In this document: positions 54,928 through 63,332 of the stretch, one piece after another
Numbering within the stretch: position 1 is the stretch's first letter
How the letters are laid out: every line of letters starts with the position of its first letter
DNA from: an uncultured Deferribacteraceae bacterium
GTDB taxonomy: Bacteria; Chrysiogenota; Deferribacteres; CAMZNJ01
Reading direction: 5' to 3'
Assembly: GCA_947313855.1 (NCBI GenBank)
Contig: CAMZNS010000004.1
Location: 1-64,000, forward strand
DNA: 64,000 bases
Position numbers and translations under genes: made by a program
The notes under the pieces: model-generated
Told to the model about the DNA's origin: nothing
Databases searched by the model: none
Seen by the model: only the letters and a program-made list of their open reading frames with translations

Positions 54928-57015
54928 ATGGCTGGTGTAAATAGTGGTGCTCGTGGTGCTGAAGACGGGCGTGCTCATGGTGCTGAAGACGGGCGTGCTC
55001 GTGGTGCTCATGGTGCTGAAGACGGGCGTGCTCATGGTGCTCATGGTGCTGAAGACGGGCGTGCCCGTGGTGCTGAAGACGGGCGTGCTCGTGGTGCTGA
55101 AGACGGGCGTGCTCGTGGTGCTCATGGTGCTCATGGTGCTGAAGACGGGCGTGCTCGTGGTGCTCATGGTGCTGAAGACGGGCGTGCTCGTGGTGCTCGT
55201 GGTGCTCATGGTGCTGAAGACGGGCGTGCTCGTGGTGCTCATGGTGCTGAAGACGGGCGTGCTCATGGTGCTGAAGACGGGCGTGCCCGTGGCTCCCGTG
55301 GCGGCAGAAAAATACTCACAATGAACATAACAAGCAGACGTGTGGGGGTAGTGGCTCTAATCTTGGCGGGGGTATTCGCTGGGTTAGGCACCCCCGGCAT
55401 CTCGCCAACACCTTACTTCGCCTTCGTGGCATTCATACCCATGTTTTGGGTGTGGGACAATGTTCGATCCCATTCAACCTTTACCAAGGGGTATATTTTT
55501 GGGTTCGCCTACTTCTTTGTTAACTCCATATGGCTCTACAACACGGCTTACCAATACGGATTGCCCGCCATCGTTGGTCTTGTGGTGTATGTTGTTCTTT
55601 TCGGCTTAGCATTTTATTACGCATTGATAGCGTTGTTCTATTCTCGCGTCAAATCCCCCCTACTGGTGGGTAGTTTCGTCGGTGGCGTGGAGCTCCTCAA
55701 GGGGGTTCTCCTAACCGGTTACCCGTTCGGCAACGTGGGGGTCATGCTCCATGGTGAGCTGGCACTTATTCAGGGTGCATCCTTTTACGGTGAGATAGGG
55801 CTTTCGGTTCTGGTGATAACGGTCAGTCTTGGTGTTTACCGTGCCATTATGTATTCGCGTCGTAACCTTGTCTATGTTGCTTTGGGGCTTGCGGGGTTGC
55901 TGTTGCCTAACCTTTATTATGCTCCGTACGAGTATGGTTCCGGTGGGGAGAGTGGTGCGTCACAGTTGCATACGGATCTGCCAAGCTATCGCGAAGGGTA
56001 TTCGTGGTCTGGTGCTAGTGCCGACGGTGTTGCCGGCGGTGTTGCCGGCGGTGTTGTTGACGGTGTTGTTGACGGTGAATATTCCGTTTTACTCGTGCAG
56101 ACTGGTCTCGATCAGCGATACAAGTGGAGCGTTCGACGTCATGTGGAGGTGATGTCGTACGTTGGTGATGTTATTCGTGAGGCGGCTCGCATCGCGTCTG
56201 AGACTAACCCCGATATCGTTGTTTTCCCGGAATCGGTGTACCCCCAAAACATGAATGGTGTAGGGGAGATTGAGGTGCTCTTGAACACCTACTTCCCCAC
56301 AACGCCAGTACTCATCGGCGTAATCTACAATCGTCTTGCCAACGGCTCTGTGACCGATCTATCCTCCAACGCTACAGCACGATCTTACTTCAAGCGAAGG
56401 GTTGCGGTGAAAAGTTTTACGTCGGTTTATGCCCATCGCAGTGTTTACGAGAAGTACACCTTGTACGACAAAAATAGACTTGTTTTGTTGGGTGAATACC
56501 TCCCTTTGTACTCGTTGTTAAAGCCTGTTTACAACCTGTTTTATGGGTTTGAATCTGGGGAGGGGTATTCGTCGGGGGAGCAGATAGGTGCAATTAGCGT
56601 GGCGAATAAGTTCCGCATCTTGCCCCTTTTGTGCATGGAGGCGTCGTTTAGTAGTGCTGTTACCCGCTACCAGCCGGATAGTTTCAACGTAATCGCCATT
56701 ATGGGTAACGACGATTGGTTCAAGTCTGATCGTGCCAAGGAGCAACACCTTGCCATGCATACCATGCGTGCTGTTGAGTCTCGTAAGTATGTTTTGCGTT
56801 CGGGTCAAACAGGTATCACCACAGTGATTGAGCCTAGTGGGGCGTATGAGAATAGTGAGGCGGATGGTGTGGCATTTATGCTTCAGAGTTTTCAGACAAG
56901 TGAGTCGATACCCCTGTTTGCGAGAATACATTATTGGTGGCTAGCTTTGCCGTTATTTTTGGGTATGTTTCTTTGGGTAAGACGTTTCGTTTTAAAAAAG
57001 GTGTTTACAAACTGA
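54928..57015 (+). CDS. lnt: Apolipoprotein N-acyltransferase with N-terminal repeat extension
   Basis: 695 residues if translated from the ATG at 54928, which has AGGAG about 9 bases upstream. The first about 131 residues are a GAEDGRAR-type repeat; the conserved Lnt begins at the ATG at 55321, which has no clear ribosome site. The membrane part has about six helices (ISPTPYFAFVAFIPMFWVWD onward), then a nitrilase-fold domain with FPESVYP (Glu), DKNRLVLLGEYLP (Lys) and LLCMEASF (Cys) as triad. It adds the third acyl chain to lipoproteins in the inner membrane. A GVAGGVAGGVVDGVVDG repeat lies in the periplasmic domain (56026-56080). Confidence 0.9.
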   Translation: MAGVNSGARGAEDGRAHGAEDGRARGAHGAEDGRAHGAHGAEDGRARGAEDGRARGAEDGRARGAHGAHGAEDGRARGAHGAEDGRARGARGAHGAEDGRARGAHGAEDGRAHGAEDGRARGSRGGRKILTMNITSRRVGVVALILAGVFAGLGTPGISPTPYFAFVAFIPMFWVWDNVRSHSTFTKGYIFGFAYFFVNSIWLYNTAYQYGLPAIVGLVVYVVLFGLAFYYALIALFYSRVKSPLLVGSFVGGVELLKGVLLTGYPFGNVGVMLHGELALIQGASFYGEIGLSVLVITVSLGVYRAIMYSRRNLVYVALGLAGLLLPNLYYAPYEYGSGGESGASQLHTDLPSYREGYSWSGASADGVAGGVAGGVVDGVVDGEYSVLLVQTGLDQRYKWSVRRHVEVMSYVGDVIREAARIASETNPDIVVFPESVYPQNMNGVGEIEVLLNTYFPTTPVLIGVIYNRLANGSVTDLSSNATARSYFKRRVAVKSFTSVYAHRSVYEKYTLYDKNRLVLLGEYLPLYSLLKPVYNLFYGFESGEGYSSGEQIGAISVANKFRILPLLCMEASFSSAVTRYQPDSFNVIAIMGNDDWFKSDRAKEQHLAMHTMRAVESRKYVLRSGQTGITTVIEPSGAYENSEADGVAFMLQSFQTSESIPLFARIHYWWLALPLFLGMFLWVRRFVLKKVFTN
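54943..55300 (+). repeat. 24-bp/9-bp in-frame tandem repeat at the lnt 5' end
   Basis: Eleven copies of GGTGCTGAAGACGGGCGTGC plus four bases, interspersed with nine-base GGTGCTCAT or GGTGCTCGT units. All units are multiples of three, so the frame from 54928 stays open across about 360 bases. Copies are nearly identical, which points to recent or continuing expansion. Confidence 0.93.
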
Positions 57016-57191
57016 GATTAAACCATTAGACTAGTGGCGATTAGTTTTTTATAATGGTGTGGGCATTGATTATTTTTGTTGATTGCTTGTTGTACAATCG
57101 TTAGTATTTGTCGGTATCATGGGTATTATTGGTATCGTGGCAGGGCATTTAGTGATTGTTGGGTTATTATTCATTTGTAGAGGGCATTTTT

Positions 57192-58139
57192 GTGGTTAGA
57201 ACATTCGATCGTGCTTTTAAGTCCATCAGTTTTGTGAGTGCATTGCTGAGTCTTGTTCTCATTTTTTCCATATTCTTTACCCTGCTGTATTACTCCAGGG
57301 AGGCCATTGGTGGAATAGGTTTCCTCGACTTTATTTTTGGTACAGTTTGGGCACCGTCTCAGGGTGTTTACGGTGCGTTTCGCCCCTTGATGGGTACACT
57401 CATTACCACCATCATCGCCATAGTTATCGCGGTTCCTTTCGGTATCGGTATTGCTATTTTCATTGTTGAGGTATGTCCCAAGGTTTTAAAGCGTCCTATC
57501 ACCACAGCCATCGAGCTTTTGGCGGCCATCCCCTCTATTATTTACGGTATGTGGGCGTTGTTCACCTTCTCCAGTTTTTCCAACAAGTTTATTGAGCCGT
57601 TCCTAGATTTCACCCTTTCTTGGTTACCCTTTGTTGGTCATTTTTTCTCTGTGGACTGTGGTGGTGCCGACGTATGCGTCAACACTAGTGGTGTTAATAT
57701 CCTTACGGCAGGTATTATTCTTGCGACTATGGTTCTGCCTTTTATTACCATGGTTGCTGTGGAAACGTTTGAGCGTGTTCCTCGCGTCATCAAAGAGTCG
57801 GCTTACGGGTTAGGTGCCACTCGATGGGAGGTTGTTCGTGATGTTATGATCCCCTACAGTAGCGTGAGTATCATGGGTAGCATAATTGTTGCGTTAGGTC
57901 GTGCATTGGGTGAGACCATGGCCGTTGCATTTATTATCGGCAATAGCTACGCTGCGTTGCAGACATTGTACTCCCCATACTCCACCATTACCTCCGTTTT
58001 GGCCAACGAATTTAATGAAAGTGATGGTTTGCATCGATCGTCGTTATTTTTCCTTGCGACAATTCTTTTCATGGCGAACTTCATAATTTTGGCTCTGTTT
58101 AAGTACTACATTCATAAGCGTGCCAATAGGCTTTCATAA
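57192..58139 (+). CDS. pstC: Phosphate ABC transporter permease PstC
   Basis: A 315-residue permease from the GTG at 57192, with AGAGGG 7 bases upstream; a TTG at 57156 has none. It has six transmembrane helices: FRPLMGTLITTIIAIVIAVP, ELLAAIPSIIYGMWALF, and the ATPase-contact loop ESAYGLGATRWEVVRDVMIP, then GRALGETMAVAFIIGN, all PstC hallmarks. A TACAAT -10-like box lies at 57093-57098. No gene for the phosphate-binding protein PstS lies before it. Confidence 0.95.
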   Translation: MVRTFDRAFKSISFVSALLSLVLIFSIFFTLLYYSREAIGGIGFLDFIFGTVWAPSQGVYGAFRPLMGTLITTIIAIVIAVPFGIGIAIFIVEVCPKVLKRPITTAIELLAAIPSIIYGMWALFTFSSFSNKFIEPFLDFTLSWLPFVGHFFSVDCGGADVCVNTSGVNILTAGIILATMVLPFITMVAVETFERVPRVIKESAYGLGATRWEVVRDVMIPYSSVSIMGSIIVALGRALGETMAVAFIIGNSYAALQTLYSPYSTITSVLANEFNESDGLHRSSLFFLATILFMANFIILALFKYYIHKRANRLS

Positions 58140-58199
58140 TGTTGTCTAAGTTTGGTATTATTTCGCCACATGATTTTGTGGCATGGGAGGTTTAAGGTT

Positions 58200-59057
58200 G
58201 TGAATACATATTCTTATCGCAAGTTAAAGAGTGCATTATGGATGTTTGTTTTTAGTGTTTTTGCTATTATTGCTATCTCGTTTTTGGCATTTATTACTAT
58301 TGACGTGTTTATTAATGGTATTTCCGCCCTTAGCCCCATGATATTCGTTCAGGATCAGGTTCCGCCATTTATGCCTGAGCTTGGTGGTTTACGTTTTGCC
58401 ATTGTTGGTCACTTGATAATAACGGCGTTGGCTATCCTTCTCGGTATTCCGTTGGGCATTCTTGCGGGTACATTTTTAGCTGAGTACGGTAAAAATTCAC
58501 GCATTAAAACGTTTATTACTATTTTTTCAGATATGATGCTGAGTATCCCCTCCATCGTTATCGGCACCTTCGTTTATGCCATTGCAGTTGTTCCCTTCGG
58601 CAGTTACAGTGCTCTTGCTGGCTCCCTTGCGTTGGCAATCATTATGTTCCCCGTTGTTTTGCGTATTACAGAAGACATGATGAACCTTGTTCCGAAGGAG
58701 CTCCGTGAGGCTGGTTTTGCCCTTGGTGCCCCTTACTACAAGGTAATTTTCTCCATTGTTTACCGCTCAGCTGCCAGCGGAATCATCACAGGTGTGATTT
58801 TGGCCATCGGCAGGGTGGCAGGCGAAACAGCACCACTACTATTCACATCGTTCAACAACAACTATTTCACAACAGACTTAACAGAGCCCATGGCGTCCCT
58901 TACGGTTACAATATTCAACTATGCAGGTTCGCCCTATGAAAACTGGCAATCCTTAGCATGGGCAGGGGCATTTATTATTACGGCATTCGTGCTTTTCATT
59001 AATATTGCCAGCAGGCTTTTGGTATCTTGGAGGTATGGTAAAGATGGCAATAGGTAG
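58200..59057 (+). CDS. pstA: Phosphate ABC transporter permease PstA
   Basis: A 285-residue permease from the GTG at 58200 (GGGAGG 8-9 bases upstream). Seen: [51 protein letters not shown], the contact loop [23 protein letters not shown] and [14 protein letters not shown]. Its end overlaps pstB by 14 bases. Base composition flips inside the gene: the first 60 bases are 35% A+C, and 58801-58920 is 60% A+C. Confidence 0.95.
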   Translation: MNTYSYRKLKSALWMFVFSVFAIIAISFLAFITIDVFINGISALSPMIFVQDQVPPFMPELGGLRFAIVGHLIITALAILLGIPLGILAGTFLAEYGKNSRIKTFITIFSDMMLSIPSIVIGTFVYAIAVVPFGSYSALAGSLALAIIMFPVVLRITEDMMNLVPKELREAGFALGAPYYKVIFSIVYRSAASGIITGVILAIGRVAGETAPLLFTSFNNNYFTTDLTEPMASLTVTIFNYAGSPYENWQSLAWAGAFIITAFVLFINIASRLLVSWRYGKDGNR

Positions 59058-59826
59058 AGTGAGCAGTGCCGAAGAGACCACCACCCTTTCCGTTCGGGGG
59101 CTAAACTTCTTTTACGGCAACACACAAGTATTAAAAAATGTTACAATGGATATATACGAAGGTCGCGTAACAGCACTAATCGGACCATCAGGGTGCGGGA
59201 AAACCACATTCCTACGAACCTTCAACCGCATGCACGACCTCTACCCCGGCAATAGGTACGAAGGGGAGATTATCCACAACGGCGAAAACCTACTCAAAGT
59301 AGAAGACCTCATCGCCCTCAGAGGACGACTCGGTATGGTCTTCCAACGACCAACTCCCTTCCCAATGAGCATATTCGACAACATCGCTTACGGACTCAGA
59401 CTCGGTGGACTACGAAACAGAAGCGAAATAGCGGGCAGGGTGGAAAAAGCCCTCAAAGACGCCGCACTCTGGAACGAAGTGGAAGATCGACTCAAACACA
59501 GTGCCATGGGACTCTCAGGGGGACAACAACAACGACTCGTTATCGCCCGTGCACTAGCCGTCGAACCCGAAATACTACTCCTCGACGAACCAACATCAGC
59601 ACTCGACCCCATCGCAACAAACAAAATCGAAGAACTCGTGGTGGAACTCAAAGAGAAGGTAAGCATCGTAATGGTTACACACAACATGCACCAAGCAGCA
59701 AGACTCTCAGACTACACAGCATTCATGTACCTCGGAGAACTCATCGAATACGGTGGCACCGACAAACTATTCACGCAACCGAGAGAAGAGATGACCGAAA
59801 GATACGTTCGGGGCATGTTCGGGTAG
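59044..59826 (+). CDS. pstB: Phosphate ABC transporter ATPase PstB
   Basis: A 260-residue ATPase from the ATG at 59044 (GGAGG 10 bases upstream; the ATG at 59035 is too close to that site). Walker [11 protein letters not shown] is at about 47-56, then [16 protein letters not shown] (a PstB signature), Q-loop [16 protein letters not shown], signature LSGGQQQR, Walker [12 protein letters not shown], switch VTHNMHQA. It powers phosphate import. It is followed by a repeat array and phoU. Confidence 0.97.
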   Translation: MAIGRVSSAEETTTLSVRGLNFFYGNTQVLKNVTMDIYEGRVTALIGPSGCGKTTFLRTFNRMHDLYPGNRYEGEIIHNGENLLKVEDLIALRGRLGMVFQRPTPFPMSIFDNIAYGLRLGGLRNRSEIAGRVEKALKDAALWNEVEDRLKHSAMGLSGGQQQRLVIARALAVEPEILLLDEPTSALDPIATNKIEELVVELKEKVSIVMVTHNMHQAARLSDYTAFMYLGELIEYGGTDKLFTQPREEMTERYVRGMFG

Positions 59827-59829
59827 GAA

Positions 59830-59965
59830 ACGAATACAATAAACACAGCACAATACAGCACAACACAGCACAACACAGCACAACACAGCACAACACAGCG
59901 TAACGCCAAACACAGCACAACACAGCGTAACGCCAAACACAGCACAACACAGCGTAACGCCAAAC
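59830..59965. repeat. 10-bp and 27-bp tandem repeats between pstB and phoU
   Basis: CACAGCACAA is repeated about five times, then a 27-bp unit (ACACAGCACAACACAGCGTA plus ACGCCAA) three times. It separates two genes of one operon by 164 bases, so the array is almost certainly transcribed. It is A+C-rich on the plus strand, as are pstB and phoU. Confidence 0.9.
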
Positions 59966-59990
59966 GGTATCGTGCTCAGGAGAAGGGGTA

Positions 59991-60665
59991 ATGGTTTACA
60001 AACTACTAAGGGAAAATTTAACTCTACTAGAACACGACCTAAAAGACATGGTAACAGTAAGCACGGAGATGCTGCAAATTATCTCCAGCGACATGGAAGC
60101 CAACAAATACAAGCGGTATCGCGAAATACGCAAAATGTCGAGCAACGTATCCGCAATAGGCGAACACCTCACAACTGATGCCATCTTTATCATCGCAAAA
60201 TTTGAACCGAAAGCCTCAGACCTAAGAGCAATCATCGCAATGATGCAGATGACTCTCGACCTCATTCGTATCGGCGAACACTGTCGCAAATTCTACCAAA
60301 GAATGATGGAGGTGGAGGTACCATTCAGTAACATACAAAAAAATGCCATCATCAAAATGAGCGACACATCCGTCAATATGCTGGAACTAGTAATCGAATC
60401 GTTCGTGGATTGGACACCAAAACTCGCCAAACAGGTCATAACAATGGACGACGAAATGGACAATCTACGAAAAATGCTCATACACGACGCATTCACTAGC
60501 CTCACAGCTGAAGGGGCAAAAAAAACACTCTCCGATTACCAAGACTTCGCCTTCTTCATGCTTAGCTCATCCTCGCGACTAGAACGTATTGCCGACCACT
60601 GTGTCAACATGGCAGACCTAACCTATTACGCAATTACAGGACGCAAGCTTGATACTAAAATATAA
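59991..60665 (+). CDS. phoU: Phosphate-specific transport accessory protein PhoU
   Basis: A 224-residue all-helical protein with the two-fold PhoU repeat: MLQIISSDMEANKYKRYREIR-type helices with a first bundle up to about residue 105 (LIRIGEHCRKFYQRM) and a second to the end (SRLERIADHCVNMADLTYY), containing the ERIADH metal-site motif. It restrains Pst import and PhoR signalling when phosphate is plentiful. GAGAAGGGG stands just before the ATG. It overlaps the next gene by 17 bases. Confidence 0.93.
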   Translation: MVYKLLRENLTLLEHDLKDMVTVSTEMLQIISSDMEANKYKRYREIRKMSSNVSAIGEHLTTDAIFIIAKFEPKASDLRAIIAMMQMTLDLIRIGEHCRKFYQRMMEVEVPFSNIQKNAIIKMSDTSVNMLELVIESFVDWTPKLAKQVITMDDEMDNLRKMLIHDAFTSLTAEGAKKTLSDYQDFAFFMLSSSSRLERIADHCVNMADLTYYAITGRKLDTKI

Positions 60666-61245
60666 ATTTAGACGCAACCGAAAAATTGTCACTAACAGGA
60701 CGGGTGCTGTTGCAGACAAAAAAGGGCTCTTCCTAGACAGAGATGGCATAATCAACGTGGACAACGGCTACGTACACCGAGAAGAAGATTTCTTCTGCTA
60801 CCCGGAAATATTCCCCATATGCAAAAAATTTCTGGACAAAGGGTACACCATCGTCGTGGTCACAAATCAGTCGGGCATTCAACGAGGCTACTTCACTGAG
60901 GAAGATTTTGAAAACATAACAAAACATATGCTAGGTATATTTGAACGCAACGGAATACACATACAGCGGGAAAATATCTACCACTGCCCATACCTAGACG
61001 CAACACAACCATGTCGTAAGCCTAATCCCGGTATGATACTGGAGAGTGCCTCGCAATTGGGCATCAACGTTGCCAAGTCGGTGATTATTGGCGACTCAAA
61101 TAGGGACATTGAGGCGGGTGTTGCTGCTGGCGTTGGCACTCGTGTGAAAATTGGCGTTGAGGGGTGCAGTGATGCCACGCACCACTTCGTCTCCATGGGG
61201 GATCTGCTTTCGGGGGTGAATGCAGGGGCACTACGCATACGATAG
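60649..61245 (+). CDS. GmhB-like HAD phosphatase (heptose-bisphosphate or histidinol-phosphate type)
   Basis: About 198 residues from TTG 60649 (AGGA 7 bases upstream); no ATG or GTG lies between there and the core. HAD motif I FLDRDGIINVD (about 27), VVVTNQSGIQRGYF, and GDSNRDIEAGVAAG. The zinc loop of GmhB (CPHxP...CxCRKP) is degenerate: HCPYLDATQPCRKP keeps two Cys but lacks the His and one Cys. Substrate is therefore unsure. Its stop is followed by a repeat array leading to rpe on the other strand. Confidence 0.8.
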   Translation: MILKYKFRRNRKIVTNRTGAVADKKGLFLDRDGIINVDNGYVHREEDFFCYPEIFPICKKFLDKGYTIVVVTNQSGIQRGYFTEEDFENITKHMLGIFERNGIHIQRENIYHCPYLDATQPCRKPNPGMILESASQLGINVAKSVIIGDSNRDIEAGVAAGVGTRVKIGVEGCSDATHHFVSMGDLLSGVNAGALRIR

Positions 61246-61261
61246 TTTGCGGGTGGTGGTT

Positions 61262-61376
61262 GTTTTGCCATCACGTCAGCACGACCGCCATCACGCCATC
61301 ACGTCATCACGTCATCACGCCATCACGTCAGCACGACCGCCATCACGCCAGCACGACCGCCATCACGTCAGCACGT
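61262..61376. repeat. Minisatellite filling a convergent gene junction
   Basis: Units of CATCACGTCAGCACGACCGC and shorter CATCACGC/CATCACGT words fill 61262-61376. The array runs from 17 bases after the GmhB-like stop to the base before the rpe stop codon (61377, minus strand). No terminator hairpin is seen. Fourteen bases, GCACGACCGCCATC, recur in the ZnuC tail array. Confidence 0.9.
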
Positions 61377-62042
61377 CTACGCCTCCCCCATGAGGGACGC
61401 AATCCGCTGTTGGTAGTCGCCACTAAACACGTAGTTGCCCGCAACAAGCATGTTCGCCCCAGCGTTACGCAGGTCGATTGCGTTGTCAGCGTTGACGCCA
61501 CCGTCCACCTCTAGGAGTATGTTTCGTTCTCCGATCATACTGCTCACATTTCGCACTTTGTTTAGCATTTCGGGGATGAATTTTTGTCCACCATATCCAG
61601 GGTTAACGCTCATGATGAGTATTAGATCCAGTTGTGGTATTAGGTATTCGATGTTGGATTCGTGTGTTGCGGGGTTGAGAGCGATGCCTGCTTTTTTCCC
61701 TAGTTCCCTGATTTTCATTATGGTACGGTGCATGTGCGTTATCCCCCTTGCTTCGGCGTGTACGGTGATGATGTCTGATCCGGCCACGGCGAAGTTTTCC
61801 AGCATATGGTAGGGGTTATCGACCATTAGGTGTGTGTCGAGTGTGAGGTTAGTGTTTTGTGCAATGTCGGCGATGAGTTTGTGTCCGAAAGTTATGTCGG
61901 GCACGAATGATCCGTCCATAACGTCTAGGTGTAGGTGTGTTGCGCCGGCGTTTTGTAGGTCTTGGACCTGTTGTCCTGCTCGTGCGAAGTCTGCACTTAG
62001 CAGGGATGGTGCTATGATAGTGTTGTTGTTAGGTTTCGTCAT
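61377..62042 (-). CDS. rpe: Ribulose-phosphate 3-epimerase
   Basis: A 221-residue TIM-barrel epimerase. Motifs: PSLLSADFA (residues about 13-21), HLDVMDGSFVPDITFG, HLMVDNP, VHAEA, MSVNPGYGGQKFI, and EVDGGVN near 177. The catalytic Asp pair and metal-binding His residues are present. It interconverts ribulose 5-phosphate and xylulose 5-phosphate in the pentose phosphate pathway. It overlaps fmt by 14 bases, so the two are translationally coupled. Confidence 0.96.
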   Translation of the reverse strand: MTKPNNNTIIAPSLLSADFARAGQQVQDLQNAGATHLHLDVMDGSFVPDITFGHKLIADIAQNTNLTLDTHLMVDNPYHMLENFAVAGSDIITVHAEARGITHMHRTIMKIRELGKKAGIALNPATHESNIEYLIPQLDLILIMSVNPGYGGQKFIPEMLNKVRNVSSMIGERNILLEVDGGVNADNAIDLRNAGANMLVAGNYVFSGDYQQRIASLMGEA

Positions 62043-63006
62043 TCCTTCCCCCTAGTATCTGTTCGGTAAGGTCTGGTCTTCCGTTGATGATATCGCTCAC
62101 AGGCATGCTTCTTTTCCCTTCGAGTTGTGCGTTGTGCACCTGTAGCATGGTGTTGTTGCCACAGAGGATGATGAGTCCGCCCTTGGCTGATGCATGTAGT
62201 ATTGTGCCACAGAGTTGTGTTTGCGGTAGTGTTTCGGTGTTGATTCCTGCTTCGAGTAGCTGTTTGTTGTTGATTACGTTGACCTTAGTGATTTTGAATA
62301 TTTTTGAGTCAAGAGTTGTGTAGGCTGATGGCCATGGTGCGTATCCTCTGACCATCCTTTCGATGGTTTGTGCGTCTTGTGTCCAGTGTATTTCGCCGTC
62401 AGTTTTTTGTATTATTGATGTGTATGTTGCTTGTGTGTTGTCCTGTGGTTTTGGGAGTATTGCGTCGAAATTTTTCACAGTTTCGACTATGACACGCCCA
62501 CCTAGGAGTGTAAGTTCTTCGAGTAGTGTTGCTGTTGTGTGGTTGCCCACAACCACAGTCCTTTGTTGCAGGATATCCCCTTCGTCCATCCCTAGACTCA
62601 TGATCATTGTGGAGACGCCAGTTTGTTTGTCACCGCACAGGATGGCGTTATGGACGGGTGAAGCCCCGCGATGTTTTGGGAGGAGTGAGTAGTGTACGTT
62701 GATGCAAGCTTTTGCGGGCACATCTAGAACTTTTTGGGGGAGTATTTTACCGTACGCAACAACAATGATGAACGTTGGGTTGTGGCTTTTCAGAAGTTGG
62801 ACGAAGCTGTCGTCTTGTACGGATTTTGGTTGCACAACGTCGATACCTAGGTTTGTTGCCATGGTTTTGGTTGGTGGTGGCGTTGTTTTGTGTCCACGTC
62901 CCGTTGGTCTGTCGGGTGCGGTGACGACTAGGGATACATTGAAGCCAGATTTGACTAGTTGTTCTAATGTGTATGCTGCTGTTTCGGGTGTGCCCATGAA
63001 GATCAT
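62029..63006 (-). CDS. fmt: Methionyl-tRNA formyltransferase
   Basis: A 325-residue enzyme. The N-terminal Rossmann-like catalytic domain has IFMGTPETAAYTLEQL at the start, the folate and catalytic motif INVHYSLLPKHRGASP (Asn and His about 108-110), and GMDEGDIL with the catalytic Asp. The OB-like C-terminal tRNA-binding domain covers about 210-320. It formylates initiator Met-tRNA. It is upstream of rpe on the same strand; def is not adjacent. Confidence 0.96.
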   Translation of the reverse strand: MIFMGTPETAAYTLEQLVKSGFNVSLVVTAPDRPTGRGHKTTPPPTKTMATNLGIDVVQPKSVQDDSFVQLLKSHNPTFIIVVAYGKILPQKVLDVPAKACINVHYSLLPKHRGASPVHNAILCGDKQTGVSTMIMSLGMDEGDILQQRTVVVGNHTTATLLEELTLLGGRVIVETVKNFDAILPKPQDNTQATYTSIIQKTDGEIHWTQDAQTIERMVRGYAPWPSAYTTLDSKIFKITKVNVINNKQLLEAGINTETLPQTQLCGTILHASAKGGLIILCGNNTMLQVHNAQLEGKRSMPVSDIINGRPDLTEQILGGRNDET

Positions 63007-63055
63007 AGTGCCTGTACTCCTTTACTCAAAACATGGCGATAGTATTTCGGCATTC

Positions 63056-63087
63056 TGTGGTCGTGTGGTCGTGTGGTCGTGTGGTCG
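63056..63087. repeat. 8-bp tandem repeat, four copies
   Basis: TGTGGTCG is repeated four times exactly, 50 bases upstream of fmt. The 326-base gap between fmt and the NhaC gene otherwise holds AT-rich sequence and the promoter described at 63188-63237. Confidence 0.88.
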
Positions 63088-63187
63088 CTGTAGATGTTGT
63101 ACAACGATTCTGCTTATTTTACAAAAATTATGAACAGCCGTACAATATTTTAGTCCATATTTAACAAGTAAGCTACAAGTTTTTACT

Positions 63188-63237
63188 CTTGACATTTTGT
63201 TGTTGATTCTGCTCGTCCGTTGTGGTAAAATGTCAAG
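63188..63237 (+). promoter_or_regulatory. Promoter of the NhaC-type gene bracketed by an 11-bp inverted repeat
   Basis: TTGATT (63203-63208), 17-base spacer, TAAAAT (63226-63231). Perfect arms CTTGACATTTT (63188-63198) and AAAATGTCAAG (63227-63237) lie 28 bases apart and the second arm overlaps the -10 box. This could be a two-site operator or a loop-forming repressor target. Confidence 0.6.
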
Positions 63238-63332
63238 TCTTATTAGTTTGGCAGGGTTTATCTGAATCTGTTGTCGGCGAAAAATATAACAAAATTCGTC
63301 TCAGTTATATTGCGGGCGAGTAGGAGACTCTC

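Noticed and set aside
54781-55266. Minus-strand frame of Ser/Thr/Met repeats opposite the lnt array
   Set aside because: Complement of the in-frame array; the plus strand continues into Lnt and has a ribosome site.
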